A stretch of 64,000 bases of DNA from Combretum micranthum (GCA_024138025.1 JAMXBD010000572.1:496001-560000); one strand, 5' to 3'; counted from the stretch's first letter, positions 33,570 through 45,357 are shown. The notes: generated from the letters alone by a model not told the origin. Translations and numbers: made by a program.

Positions 33570-36500
33570 GGTACACGATTGTGTACCCAACTGTGTTCCT
33601 TTCAGAAATCCGAAAAATATTAAAAAAATTTAAATTAAATTAGATCAAATTTGATTTAGTTCTAGAATTATTATTATTAGTATTATTATTATCATTATCA
33701 TTATTAAAAGTATTGTGTTATAATTATTAAACTCATTATTAGTATGGTTATTGCTAATCTTATTACTTTATGATGAATCTTATAATTATTTTTATACTAG
33801 TAATATGAGTATTATATATTATTATTATTATTATATTATATTATTACTGCTACTACTACTACTATAAAAACTTATTATTTATATTGATATCATCATCATC
33901 ATCATTATTATTATATTGTTTTTAATGTTGTTAATGTTATTATCATTAATAATATTATACTACTGCCATTATTATCAATAATGATATGATTATTATTGCT
34001 ATTATTATTATTAGTGACATTACTATTACTATTAATCAGATTATCATCATCATCATCATTACCAATGTTAGTATTAGTAATATTGTTAAAGATACTATTA
34101 TTATGGTAATTATTATTATTATTATCATTCTAATGATTTTTATTATTATCATTATAATCCATAATATTATTATAAGCATTACTCTTGATGATGATGTGAT
34201 AATAATAATAATAATAATATATAATTATTATTATTATTATTATTGTGATATGTGATATTATTATTGTCATTAAAATTATTACTGTTTTAATAAATTTATT
34301 ATGAAAAATAATATTAGTGTTACTAATAAATTACTTTATAATTATCATTATTAATATTACTAATATTTTTATCTTTATTGTTAATAATAGTATACTTTAT
34401 GAAAATAAAATATAATAATTGTAAAATACTTATTTTATACAAAAGAATGGAAATTTAAATAAGCTAAATTTTTTAGTAATATGATACCTATACATAACAA
34501 GAAAATTATATGAAGTATATGAAAAAAAACACGACGACACTAAATAATAGCAAATAAATACGAGTTACTATAAAATGTCAGATAAGGAACAATATAAAGA
34601 TAGCGATGATAATAACTATAAAAATATAAGCCTACTAAATACAAATTTTTGAATACCTGGTAGAAATATATAAATACCTAACAAGATCAAGACAAGCAAA
34701 ATAGAAATAAATATTAAATAATCATAAATTATCAGACGATCATTAAAGGACCAATACAAGTAATTGAAATTAAATTAAATATCAAGATAGGACACTTAGA
34801 CAATTGTAGAAGTTTTAGTGCGTTATTTACATTATATTAATAAGTATTTTGTCTTAGTAAGTGACAATGAATTGTAAATAATATAAATAGAACTAATATA
34901 TCTTAAATGAATTATTATTCTAAGTAAAAATCATATTAGATTGAGTAAGCTAATTAAAATAGATTTAGTGATTAAACTAGGTGATTAGTTTCAATCAACT
35001 CGACTTAGATTAATATACTAGATAAAACCATAAAAAGAAAGGAGTACGTAATTTCTAGAGTACGTCTAATTTAGAATTAGTGTAAAATATAAGTACAAGT
35101 TATACCATAATTAATATGGTGAATATATTGTTTCGAATATCCTATTTTTGAAACTAATAAAAAGATAGATTGGTTAAATAATAACATCGGATAACAATTA
35201 CAAATAGGAAGACTTCTCTTATAAATTCCATAACTTTAATCATAAGAAAAAAAATATGTTAAAAAAAATCATAAGAAAATAATATATATATCTATATAAA
35301 GATAAAATTCCTAGTTAAATAAGTAGAAAATATACCAAATTTAATAACTATGGCCCGAAAGAATACCATCAAAATCATTATATAAATAATAATAAATATC
35401 TCTTATTTCATTTTCATAGGAAAAATAGATCAGTTCTTGGATTTCCAGTAGCATATTCCAATAGATTAGCGAGGAGCACAAGTGAGTAACTTTGTCCTTA
35501 TCATACTATTTGTGCTTGTAGAATAGCTGCACCTATAATAATATATTTAAATGATATGCATGCGGGATTGGGTGTATTGCATGATGTATGGTATGTGCTT
35601 GATTGCCAAACTATCTTATTTTAAGTGATAAATCTATTGTATGATAATTATTGTATGAAACATGTTGTTGATGTCTGTGAATTGTATGACCATCTTAAAC
35701 TTGACTAAAAGCTACTGGTACCATAACGGAAATGGCCATGCATCACATAAATTGCATATATTGCATAAAGCGTGGCCACCTACTCGTGTAAGTATTTCGG
35801 ACGTTTGATAATGCTTCGTAAGCCTAAGCCTATAAGGCTAATAGATATACGCGGGGTTATCTTAGATTTGTTGGTACATAGGAACTAAAAGGTAAACAAA
35901 GGAACACCGCTTATGGTATTACTTAGAATGACTAACACCTAGTGGAGGAGTTTGAGGCTGAAAACAGGAAATGAGTGTTAAAGAAATGATAAATTAAAGT
36001 GATAAATAAAGTGATGACTGTTTTTTTCCTAATCTTAGTCTTCCCTAGGTAGATGAACCACATAGTAATGTGATTCCTTCAACCCCCAAGAGAGGGCGTA
36101 AATCTCCATTGGTTTGGATTCCGAATCCAAACTGCGTGTGCCTCATATGGTTTCTTGTTGCATTCATATGATTGGTAATTATACTTATTTGTTATTGTTT
36201 GATGTGTGGTATGGTCAGGTTATCTCACTAAGCCCGTGGTTCACTCACCCCCAAACAATGTTTGTGCAGGATTAATGCTAGCTGGGATTGGGTTAAGAAT
36301 GTGTGAAGCGAGCTTCTCCAACAGACCTTATTGAAGATAGAAATAAAGGATTTGGTAAAATTAGAATGAAAATTAGATAAATTGTATAATAATTGAAATT
36401 TGTAAGTTCTAAGTTTGAAACTTCATTTTTATTATTTGGTAGGGGATACCGATTCTCTGCTATCTTGGTAGAAAGTGGAAAATCGGATTCTATAGTTGAA

Positions 36501-36655
36501 ATCTAGTAATATAATTTATCATTTATATGACAGATATTGATAAATAAATAGAGTCTTGTACACTCTGACTTACAAGACAGCTCTCATACAATGGGTGGAT
36601 ACGTGGTATGATAGCTTTAGATAAATCCTACTAGGCCTCCTTTTGAGGCGTGACA
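33570..36655 (+). mobile_element. Long LTR (Tekay type), right part
   Basis: Continues the LTR interrupted by copia. From about 35470 it follows the U5 of the 13.4-kb element: CTATTTGTGCTTGTAGAATA versus CTGTTTGTGCTTGTAAATAG, AGAGGGCGTAAATC in both, and an end TTTTGAGGCGTGACA versus TCAGGGCGTGACA. No primer site follows 36655, so this is a 3' or solo LTR. The interior is enlarged by the microsatellite at 33667-34400. Together with 25641-26318 it totals about 3.76 kb. Confidence 0.7.
33667..34400. repeat. Compound ATT/ATC microsatellite
   Basis: Over 700 bases made almost only of ATT, ATC, ACT and GTT-like trinucleotides on one strand, with short pure runs such as (ATC)n near 33890 and (AAT)n near 34200. 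The frame 33986-34255 translates to an isoleucine run and is an artefact of the repeat. Confidence 0.9.
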
Positions 36656-38760
36656 GCTTGATTAGGGGAGGGGAAGGGAGAGAGAGAGGAGCCATGTCGA
36701 TAAAAATGGGACCGTACCTCACAGAGGAGTGTCCTTCTTACCTTCATAAATAGGCGTATCTTTGAAAAAAATTTCTCACTATAATAGCAACATTGTATGC
36801 CTCCCACTTCACCCTTCCATTTCCTGTCCAACATCCTCAACCCTCCAGCACCATATGGCATTAGTTTAGGAGGTTTCTTTACTTCAAATAGGCTTGCACC
36901 AATCCACTCAGAAGTAAAATTGATTGCACACCCTCCTCTAACATAATTACCCATAACTCACTCTTCTACTCATGGCCATTCAAGCTAATGATGCCAGTAA
37001 AAAGTTGTGGACTCATAGGCTGCTTGGCAAGATGCCACCATCCTACCTATGACCTTTTATACGAAAAGTACTGGTGAAACAATGTCGGGGTAGGCCTTAC
37101 CATCATAATAAGGAGGATAAACCTTGAAGGCCACCAAAATCTGCTAGGCATTGGTTAGTAGTTAAGCTGGACACAATCGATGGTATTTGAAGAACCCCTT
37201 TTGGAATGGGAAAAGAGCACCTTCAAGCTAAACTAAAATGCCTTGCTGTATAGAGCAAACTTCTAGCCGTCAAGAAGACAGACCTGATCTAAACTTGAAG
37301 GCATCACGACTTTCCATGCCTGAGGAGCTCCATGCATCTCCTTTCGACAGATTGACCAAAGGATCTTTTCTTTGAGAGTGCAAAAAATCCCATTGGGACA
37401 ACAGCCTATTGTTGCTTTGGTATGTAGGGGAACGACCGCCACCTTGTCTAGGTCATTGAGGGGATACTTGTTAATAGGGCATAGATAAAGCCTATCGGCC
37501 ATTTCTACAAGTGAGGTTGTCTCTAAAATTGCTTGTTTCCCTACTGACGACATCGAAATCTCATTGGACCTCTCATCACGACTGCTTACGGAGGCCAAAC
37601 CATTGTCCTCCGACCTATCACCTCCTCTAGGACTTGAGCTTCCTAAATTCAAGCTAGCTTCTCCCTCACTTCTTCCCTACCTCATCTATGATCCTTTGTA
37701 TCCTGCCTATAGAATCATGGGAAAAACATTGAGTATCAGAGTTACCTGAGCTCAACATCTCCTCCAATGACAAAACAAAAGAAAACACTTGAGAAGAGAA
37801 AAGGTTTTTGTACAGGGACTGAGAACTTGTAAAAGGGAGAGACATGTACTAGCTTGCTCAGACTCCAGCTCCAAAAGTACCCACATCCACCTTGGGACCC
37901 GGAGGGGACATAACTAGCCCAACCATACTGCTTATGGTAGCTACTCCTCAGTTCGAGTACCCCCATTACCTTGGGTACCAAGTCAACTACCAGCTAGAGA
38001 CTCACACTAGTCTAAAGAGGTTCAGTGGACCCATCTTGGTATGACCCTAAATAATATAAACACTCCCTTTCCCATCTGGGAGAGGGGAAACTCAATAAGC
38101 TTCTCTATATGTACAATTACTATATGGAAGAAGAATGATCTACGGATTAGCTTAAGCATTAAAGTAGTCGTACCGAATAACCCCCAAACATGCCCCGCCC
38201 TCCCTCACCCCTGCGATTGCTTTCTCTATGTTTGCAGAAGCCCATCTCTATCAACATTTTCAACTCATACAACACATCCCATTTACTCCTTCATATATAA
38301 CAGTTTTCAAGAACTACTAAAGACATAATTTTATATGATTTCTCAGCATACAATTTATATGTCGACTATGGAGATGACAATGATGTGTATATTGGAGACA
38401 TATGAGATGTGATAGTTGCGCTCTTTATAGAGGGTCGTAGACATATGCATGTTATTGTTTTTTGGATTAGCAGTTAGAGTTAGGCTTGAAACTTGTTATT
38501 ATGTATTTGTTATATTAGTTGTACTAGTGGACTCTATGATCCACGCTGTTGTATCGGTCATTTGGAGTTTAAACTATGAGAGACTAGTGTGGTTATCATT
38601 AATGTAGATTGGATGTTTATGTTCAATTTGTAGATTTACGAAGTTTTGAACCTTTACATGTAGATAATCACTGTAGACACATGACAAGTTACTAGACCAT
38701 GTGATTGGGGCATTCCTTATAGTTTGATTGGTTTAGTGATATGCCTAAAAGGCCAAGAAC
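36656..38760 (-). mobile_element. Internal region of a truncated minus-strand LTR element
   Basis: This lies downstream (leftwards) of a primer site and LTR, so it should be the leader and first coding region of an element cut at 36655. It is richer in GC than its surroundings. Minus-strand frames at 37652-37263 (ADRLYLCPINKYPLNDLDKV, then EKILWSICRKEMHGAPQAWK) and 36954-36631 (CAINFTSEWIGASLFEVKKP, YGAGGLRML) look coding-like and probably belong to one broken protein. I do not recognise the family. A gag-like or plant-transposon ORF is possible, and a captured host fragment cannot be excluded. A third open stretch at 37981-37742 is weaker. Confidence 0.4.
37263..37652 (-). pseudogene. Unrecognised coding-like ORF in truncated element
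   Basis: About 130 codons. The N-terminal half is rich in Ser, Gly, Arg and Glu, as in a disordered region. The second half has a mixed hydrophobic/polar composition with several Cys and Trp. No catalytic motif is visible. Its position, about 1.1 kb after a tRNA-iMet primer site on the same strand, suggests the first ORF of an LTR element. The frame continues in broken form to the left. Function unknown. Confidence 0.35.
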
Positions 38761-38772
38761 GCTCTGATACCA
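38761..38772 (-). other. Primer-binding site (tRNA-iMet) of truncated element
   Basis: Minus strand reads TGGTATCAGAGC, separated by five bases (minus TATTT) from the LTR end at 38778. Confidence 0.85.
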
Positions 38773-39111
38773 AAATATGATGTGCCAAGTACACAAGATG
38801 TCTTGAATAGCCAATTAGAACAATTGTGTATTTTGGGATTTTTGTATTATATGGAATTACAGTAAAATAAAAGGATATGAACGGCTTGACAACGTGTATT
38901 ACGCACCATAATCAAACTGAACTACGCTAACCCTAATTCGATATGACACATGAAATAAGGATGACGTTTGTTTGCCACAATTCTAATACGAATTGATAAG
39001 ATCATAAACTTACTACAATCAAGACAATGATTGATAAGAGTAAGATTTGAGAGAATTCTCAACACAAGTTTTCAAATATCAAAAGACTACCCTAAACTCA
39101 TTATAATGGAG

Positions 39112-39121
39112 TTTATATATA
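39112..39121 (-). promoter_or_regulatory. TATA-like box of truncated element LTR
   Basis: Minus strand reads TATATATAAA in the context CTTCTATATATAAACTCC. It lies about 60 bases downstream of the GC word array. Confidence 0.6.
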
Positions 39122-39180
39122 GAAGCAAAAAGTAGTAAAAGAAAAATACAAAATAAAAAAAACAACTGTGTTTTTGAATG

Positions 39181-39440
39181 AAGGCCGGCTAAGTACGCCA
39201 TTGGCCTAGGATGTAAACGCTGCCAGCCTTGAGCCAGTGTACTTGCAGAAACAAACACCTGAGGCTATCACGCTGTCTTCCATGCCCATGATGTCGCAGT
39301 CTTTAATGAGTATGCTGCCAGCATTTAAAGAAAGCCACCGGTGTTGTGAACCATTCTCAACAATAATGAAGGCTGTTGAAGAAAGCCGCTTGTATTGGTT
39401 TGAAAGCCGTCGACATTGCATGTATGAGCTACCAGCCTTG
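39181..39440 (-). promoter_or_regulatory. GC word array in truncated element LTR
   Basis: Plus-strand words AAGGCCGGCTAAGTACGCC, AACGCTGCCAGCCTTGAGCC, TATGCTGCCAGC, AAAGCCACCGGTG, AAAGCCGCTTG, AAAGCCGTCGACATTG and CTACCAGCC. Same vocabulary as the other arrays, and again on the upstream side of the TATA box. Confidence 0.65.
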
Positions 39441-39564
39441 ATGAGTAAATTGATGCACATGTTACCTGATTCCTTCCCAACTTGAACTCGTGTCTCGTGT
39501 CCTTCTCACTTGATCTTTGTTCACTCCTAGACCAATAGACGAAGCCGTGAAATGATTCCCATCA

Positions 39565-39949
39565 TTTAGGGTAGAAAATCAAATTAAACCACAGGAATGA
39601 TCATTTTTTAATCTCTTATAGAGTGTTTAGGATAAATGATTCACTTAACAGTTTTAAGAAATTTTTAAAGGTTAAAATAAAAATTATTTTTTACAAACAA
39701 TCCTTATATATATATAAATGTGTATTTATTATTGAAAATGTACTATTTTTGTTTTGATGTTTAAACTCTCACAAGTCATAAAGTTTCCATTAACATTATG
39801 GCAAAATTATATGGTCTTGTAGTGACTATAATGGACATGGTCTCACTACATAATTTAACTGTTTGGATCTATTCCAACAATAATCCAAACCCTTAAATTT
39901 TTTAATTGATTTTTTATAATCCAATTAATTATGGTATTCAATTTGGTAT
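39565..39949. other. No feature recognised
   Basis: AT-rich sequence without a supported frame. A short inverted pair (CTTGTAGTGA near 39827 and TCACTACATAA near 39841) is present but has no element structure. Confidence 0.6.
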
Positions 39950-40260
39950 CACTACAAGAAATTTTGGCTTTAGAGATAAAAAATTTTGTCTTTGAAAGTG
40001 AAAAATCTAGCTCTTAAGACTTTCAGAGATAGAATTTTCATTGTAAATTTCTATCTCAAAAATCATCGTTACTAATTCTTTCAAAGATAAATTTATTAAT
40101 CGTCGCAAATTTGCAACGAAATTTCTGTCGCAAATCTATCTCTATTTTAGAATTAGTTATTATTAAATACTCAATTAGTAAATAATCAATTAAATTATTC
40201 TGTTGCAAATCTGTCTCTAATTCTTAGATAAGTTTTACAAGCACTAAACCGATGAACCAA
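39950..40260 (+). mobile_element. Terminal region of a CACTA (En/Spm) DNA transposon
   Basis: Begins CACTACAAGAAATTTTGGC, the canonical plant CACTA terminus. Subterminal sequence-like repeats follow: GAGATAGAATTTTC, GTCGCAAATCTATCTCT, GTTGCAAATCTGTCTCT and the inverse GTCGCAAATTTGCAACG. The opposite terminus (TTTCTTGTAGTG) was not found downstream, so this is a fragment or its other end has decayed. No transposase-like frame is seen. Confidence 0.8.
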
Positions 40261-41090
40261 TTTTTATCTTTTCGAATAAAGTTCCACCACTGTTTATTTA
40301 AGAGATATTACAATTAAAAATTATGACTATAAAATATATTTTATATATTTTATATTATTTTATTTTATAATTGCACTTTACCTATTTATTAATGTTTATA
40401 ATGTTTTTTTTTTTCACTTTCCTCCCTTTTAGGTTTTTTTTTTTTTTTCCTCCCAAGACACATTGTAAAGGTGCCTTGTCTCAAACCCCCCCGCATATTT
40501 CGCTAGTTGATTTAGTGCTCCGCTTCTTTTGTGGCTGGACTGACTATTTATTTATATATTCCGGGACGGACTTGGGTCCCGTACGGAGTTCACGTGGCTT
40601 CAGCCAATCAGAAGAGAGGATCCAGACTCAATTAGTATAGTCTATAACATATAATATTTTTAAAAAGGTAGCCCATCGAGCTATATCCTTAATGTAGATA
40701 AGAATATTATTAATACATTTTAAACAATTAATTTTGCTGGAGGAATATATCGGTACCATGTTACTAACGCTTATAATTATTATCGGATGGATGGAGGCGC
40801 TACGAGCATCCAAAAGCAGAAAAAGAAAACTTAGTCAAATCCCAAAAGACCTTTAAGGCTTAAGAGCGAATCATTTTTCCCTTAAGGCTGTTCTTAAACA
40901 TATATTAATTGAAACTTGTTATTAGAATAAGTTTTTATTATGTAGAACTGCATAATCATGGTACTTATGTTTTCATTTTCCTATTAGCCAAGTCATTGTA
41001 ATTTTGCTCATTTCTCTCGGTTTATCCTTATTCCAACAATTCCAATGAAATTTAGGATGGTAAACCAACTTGGATCATTTAAAAATTATT
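40261..41090. other. Unassigned; T-tracts and a small GC island
   Basis: Long T-runs at about 40404-40450 are followed by a GC-rich block at 40559-40620 that holds GGGAC...GTCCC, CACGTGG (G-box core) and AGCCAATCAG (CCAAT box). It could be a promoter fragment or the inner end of the CACTA element. No frame of convincing composition follows in either direction. Confidence 0.35.
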
Positions 41091-41590
41091 AAACTCAAGT
41101 TAAACTTGAAGTTTTCATCGAGCTTAAAATTCAAGTTCAAACTCAAGCTATTTGACTAAATGGGCTTTGTTTCACGCTCAACTCGTTTGTCAATTGACTT
41201 GAGATAAATCGATCTTTTTATTGAAGTTGAATCAAGTTTAAGCTTGTTTCATTTAAATAAATAAGTTTTATTTTGAGCTCAAGTTTGGTTTATTTTTTAT
41301 TGAAATTTATCACATTTTGATTTTTTAACCAAAAATTAATAAATAAGAACTACAATATATATACATATATATTACATAAAAAATATTTTTTTTAGTTATA
41401 CATTTATGTATAGTATATTTTAAATATAAAACTCATAAATCTAATGATCCAATCTATGAGCTTGATAGTAGTCTTGTTAACGAGCTTTCTTGCAAGCTTA
41501 AACGAACTTGTTTACAATCGACTCACGAATTTAAATAGAGCTTGGGCTTGACTTGTTTATTAATTGAGCTTAAGTAGCTCGAACACCAAG
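41091..41590. repeat. CAAGCTC/GAGCTTG-rich repeated segment
   Basis: About 500 bases dominated by variants of AAACTCAAG, GAGCTTAA, CAAGCTTAAACGA, GAGCTCAAG and their complements. This type of self-complementary text is common in plant repeats. Class not determined; no terminal repeats or target duplications identified. Confidence 0.5.
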
Positions 41591-43910
41591 GTATTTTTCA
41601 CTTTAACATTAAAGAGACCTCTCCTCCCAAGAATACCCTCTATTGTTTACATTTAATCTTGGAATTCTAATGAATTTCAAGAAATTACATGAATGTATCC
41701 TTAAAATTTCATCATCACTCTTTATTTGATAATATTATGCTTATAACGAAGAAGTTCGGTTCTTACTTTTAAGAATAGACAAGGAAAGAATATTTTTTTT
41801 GGACACTTATTTTATTCTTTATTTTTTATAATATTGAAATAAAAAGGCAAAAAATGCTTATTTATTATAAATATATGATTTCATGTGGATGTCCATTTAA
41901 TTTTCTCATCACTTTGATTGTTTGATATCCCTTTTTTTCTTATGTGCATTTATGTACCATATTAAGTATCGTAATATTTTATCTACTTGTAAGTTATAAT
42001 ATATAAGTACCCTATAAATATGGATTTCCCTATATGTACAATAGAATAAGAAAATATGATAATACAATATTCCTTCCTACATCTTCTTATTTTCTTTTAT
42101 GTTTTTTCTTTATTTTTATATGATATTGTTTAAATTTTGACGAGTGGAAAAGGGACCCATGTTATTTATATCTACTTACTTTTTCAAAATATATTCTTTG
42201 CTATTCCCATAAAGAAGGCATATATTATCCTTATTACTTGATGGCTTATGGTGTAATCCACATTGAGTATCTTTTGCTTTGTGTTCATCAATCATAGAAT
42301 ACTATTATTGGTTCAATAATAAAATCCATGAAAGTGGATCCAACACTAGTTTGTTTTATGTTATAATATGTAATATATGAAAACAGCTACGAATATCGAA
42401 TATAGCTTGAAAGTTTCACCTCTTGTACCCATCAGTTATGGCTTTAAAAAAAAAAAATCGATGGTGATCACTACATAAATTTTAGATTATTTATTTATTT
42501 ATTTTTAATTATACTCCAGGATATTGCCAAAGCACACGTTAGGGGATTGCAGAACCTTACTTTCAGTATCTTATTTGAGCAACGGGAGCCTATTGAAACT
42601 TAATTGGTTTCTTCCATTTATTTGCATGATAATCATGAATTCAATATTGTAAATCTACTGAACATATTATGAGGAAGATGTAATAGATAAGAAATTTCCA
42701 CAAGTACTTGTAACTAGACAAGAGAAACAGCAAATACCAACTCACTGGTACCAACATGAACCAACTCGCCGGTACTCTTCAATCAGAGAATAGGAATGCT
42801 CCCTCGTACTAGCAACAAATGGCTTGCCACTGCTACTCAACAGTGCAACATATATAAGTGACACTTAATAGTGGCTCCCTGGTATCCTGCTAAATTGTCA
42901 CTTTTTTTATAATTTTTGTTAAATTATTTATTAAAACACCATTTTAAGAGGTCAATATAAACACTTCAGTTATAATAAATGGCTTCATCACCTTTTGTAT
43001 TATAAAATACTATTTTAGAGTATTATTTTCTCTACTTCCATACTGTTATCAATCTTATGGTTGTGGCAAGTGTTTACTTCAATCTTTTGTGAGTAATATG
43101 AATAGATTGCAAGTACTTGGAGCCTCCATGTAGGTGCATAATATCTAATAAGTACAGTTCCTTACTATATTAATCCAAAACCCTAGTATACTTTAAAATT
43201 ATGGATTTTAGTAATTAGTTGTTGAATATTTAATACTCTAGTGATTAGCCCTCCTAAGCATGTAATATATGAAGTTATTAATGTTATAGTCAATAAAATT
43301 TTTTCTTGCTAAAATTTATCATCTTCATTCTCTTTTGGAAAGATATCATAGCAGATGTGCATTGATCAAAGACTACAGGTACACATTTTAAAAGCAGAGA
43401 TACTAAATTCGATAGCAAAAGAGTTCACCATATATGATATTTGATCACTTGAACATTAAGTTTAAAGTTCAAAAACGCCCAAGATTTTTTAATGATTTTG
43501 ATATTATATAGAATGAAAATAAAAGAAAAATTATATATTGACATACTATTTCCATATAAAGTAATTTTTCTAATACTTAAAATGAATCTTTCTTTTTTCT
43601 AATAAAGACGAATTTTATTTAATATAAAAAGATTACACCAACTGAATCATTTGATATAAAAGACTCAGACGAAGATTAGAGGTGTTTTAAAACCCAATCA
43701 AATAAACCAAGAAATTTCTTCAAAAGACAAATTGATGCAAACTAGATAGCATCAAGTGCAGAGCTGACCAACTCCAAGTTCGACAATGTATTTCAAGGAA
43801 TTGAAGCCTCAATAACTGGAATTTCAAAGATAAAAACATAAGTTAAGCAAACGAAGGATGCATAAAGTAGTTTAGGATATGAAAGATTGAAGCTTGGAGC
43901 TATTGCATAA
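41591..43910. other. AT-rich intergenic DNA, one promoter-like spot
   Basis: No supported coding frame on either strand. The only organised signal is a four-copy word set with a TATA-like box at 42741-42885, listed separately. The rest is AT-rich unique or very old repeat sequence. Confidence 0.6.
42741..42885 (+). promoter_or_regulatory. Four-copy CTCNCYGGTAC word array around a TATA-like box
   Basis: CTCACTGGTAC (42741-42751), CTCGCCGGTAC (42765-42775), CTCCCTCGTAC (42799-42809) and, after the TATATAAG at 42851-42858, CTCCCTGGTAT (42875-42885). The layout resembles the GC arrays of LTRs, but the words differ and no LTR ends were found around it. Confidence 0.4.
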
Positions 43911-44148
43911 TACACACCGGCCTTGATAGAAAGCCACCGGCCTTTGTCAAACACAGCTAGCGTTTAAAACGTCATTATCAGATAACCTTTGTCCTATACC
44001 GACCAAACGCTGCCGACCTTTATGGCCTATGCCAACGGTGTAGGGTTTAAGCCATCGGACCTTCCTTCTAGCATACAGTTTCCTCATATTTGTATTTTAT
44101 TTCGTTCTTGTGAAGGCTACAGCTTATAATTAATGGCCGCCAGTGTAG
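43911..44148 (+). promoter_or_regulatory. GC word array in an unassigned LTR-like remnant
   Basis: Words include ACACCGGCCTTGATAG, AAAGCCACCGGCC, CTATACCGACC, AACGCTGCCGACC, ATGCCAACGGTGTAGG, AAGCCATCGG and TGGCCGCCAGTGTAG. The text that follows (44150-44500) resembles an LTR leader. LTR ends could not be fixed, and no good TATA box directly follows. Confidence 0.55.
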
Positions 44149-45180
44149 ATGATCCAACATTTGGTTTTCTTGTTTTGTCTTTTAGGTTTCTTTTGTATAG
44201 TTATAAGCAATCCTTTGGCTTTGCATTTGAACATATCACATGATGAATGGAAAATTGAGAGAGTTTTCTCTTTGAGTTCTTGTTACAACTTGTTCTTGAA
44301 CTTATTGGAATTTGCCTGTGGCATTCAACCCTTGACTTATCAATCGATTTGCCATCATTGATTGTGGCATTTTCTACTATACCAAGGCTTTTTGCTTCGT
44401 TATAAGCAACGGGTCGATTTTTACCAAAATTCTTGGACGATCCTTAGGTTTGAATTCCATCGTCGATTGTTGATTCTTAGTTTCATATACCTAGGTTCTC
44501 TTTTTACATCACAAATTATTGATCTAGAGAATAATATGATATGATTTCTTCCATATGAACAAAAGTCACATAATTGTTGAGTACAAAAAATCCATAAAAT
44601 GGATGACATAATCCACATAGGATGCCATAAAAAGATAATGAAAAACTAAAAAATTTGAAATTAAAATTAAACCAATTATTCAAAAAGCTATTGAGAATCT
44701 AATATCTTGATTGACATAATGTTCTCATATTCACTGGATCTGTTGAAGTAATGATACGAAATGGAGACTTTGCGTGTTTTACGGATCTAGCGTTATATCA
44801 TAATCTAAGGATTTGTAATATGTTTTTGGGTCTTTATGATTTATGAAAAACTGAAAATAATATATATGAATAATCAATCCTTGGATATGACACACCAAAA
44901 AAAGAATGAACTAGTTGTTTCAATCAATCGCTATTATGCACAATTTAAAAAAAAACAATAAAAATTAATCTTAAGAAGAAAACTCAATATTACTTAATAA
45001 ACAATTGTTCTTAAAGGACAATACAATGTCAAAGATGACAAAACTTTCTCTAACATAACCTTAATGACCCTTATATTCGCACAAGTCAGGTAAGGGCAAG
45101 TATGGAACATAAAATCAAAACATATAAAATAGGAAATAAAAAATAAACTTAAAAAATAGGGTGTGAAATCACATTGTCAA
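44149..45180. other. LTR-like leader remnant and unassigned AT-rich DNA
   Basis: Downstream of the array at 43911-44148. Short open frames at 44149-44361 and 44362-44544 begin with hydrophobic text but have no homologue I recognise and lie where a retroelement leader would be. No gene supported. Confidence 0.5.
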
Positions 45181-45357
45181 TCACAACATGATTTGCATCG
45201 TGATCTCCTGATCACATAAAGAAATCTTCAAATAATGCTTATCATGGGATTTTTGATATAGATCACAGGTTAAGTCATAAGCGTGACGTGGACCATGATC
45301 TTGTGGAGTCTCAATTCACTCAATAGACAACGTGATCGTGGGCATGATCATGACTGT
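45181..45357 (+). promoter_or_regulatory. GTGATC/CATGATC word array interrupted by Athila
   Basis: Words such as CATCGTGATCTCCTGATCAC, ACGTGGACCATGATCTTG, ACGTGATCGTGGGC and GGGCATGATCATGACTG recur in under 200 bases and continue after the Athila insertion as GATGGCCATGATGTGGC and CATGTGATCTCC (61831-61860). The words are largely self-complementary. The host element is unknown. Confidence 0.4.

Larger units (their letters stand above)
38778..39564 (-). repeat. 5' LTR of truncated minus-strand element
   Basis: Plus-strand ends are TGATGTGCC and CCCATCA, giving the inverted pair TGATG/CATCA over 787 bases. The right end is inferred from this pair and is less certain than the left. In minus orientation the order is U3 with GC word array (39440-39181), TATA-like TATATATAA (39121-39112), R-U5, then the primer site. 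No frame in it is supported; the two overlapping ORFs at 39206-39485 lie in the array. Confidence 0.6.

Noticed and set aside
33986..34255. A frame rich in isoleucine
   Set aside because: It is a direct translation of the ATT/ATC microsatellite.
39827..39836. CTTGTAGTGA as the right end of another CACTA element
   Set aside because: No subterminal repeats lie to its left, and the match covers only about nine bases.
44149..44544. Two adjacent frames with a hydrophobic N-terminus that could suggest small secreted proteins
   Set aside because: They lie directly after a GC word array where an LTR leader is expected. They have no recognisable homologue and no supporting promoter or intron structure.
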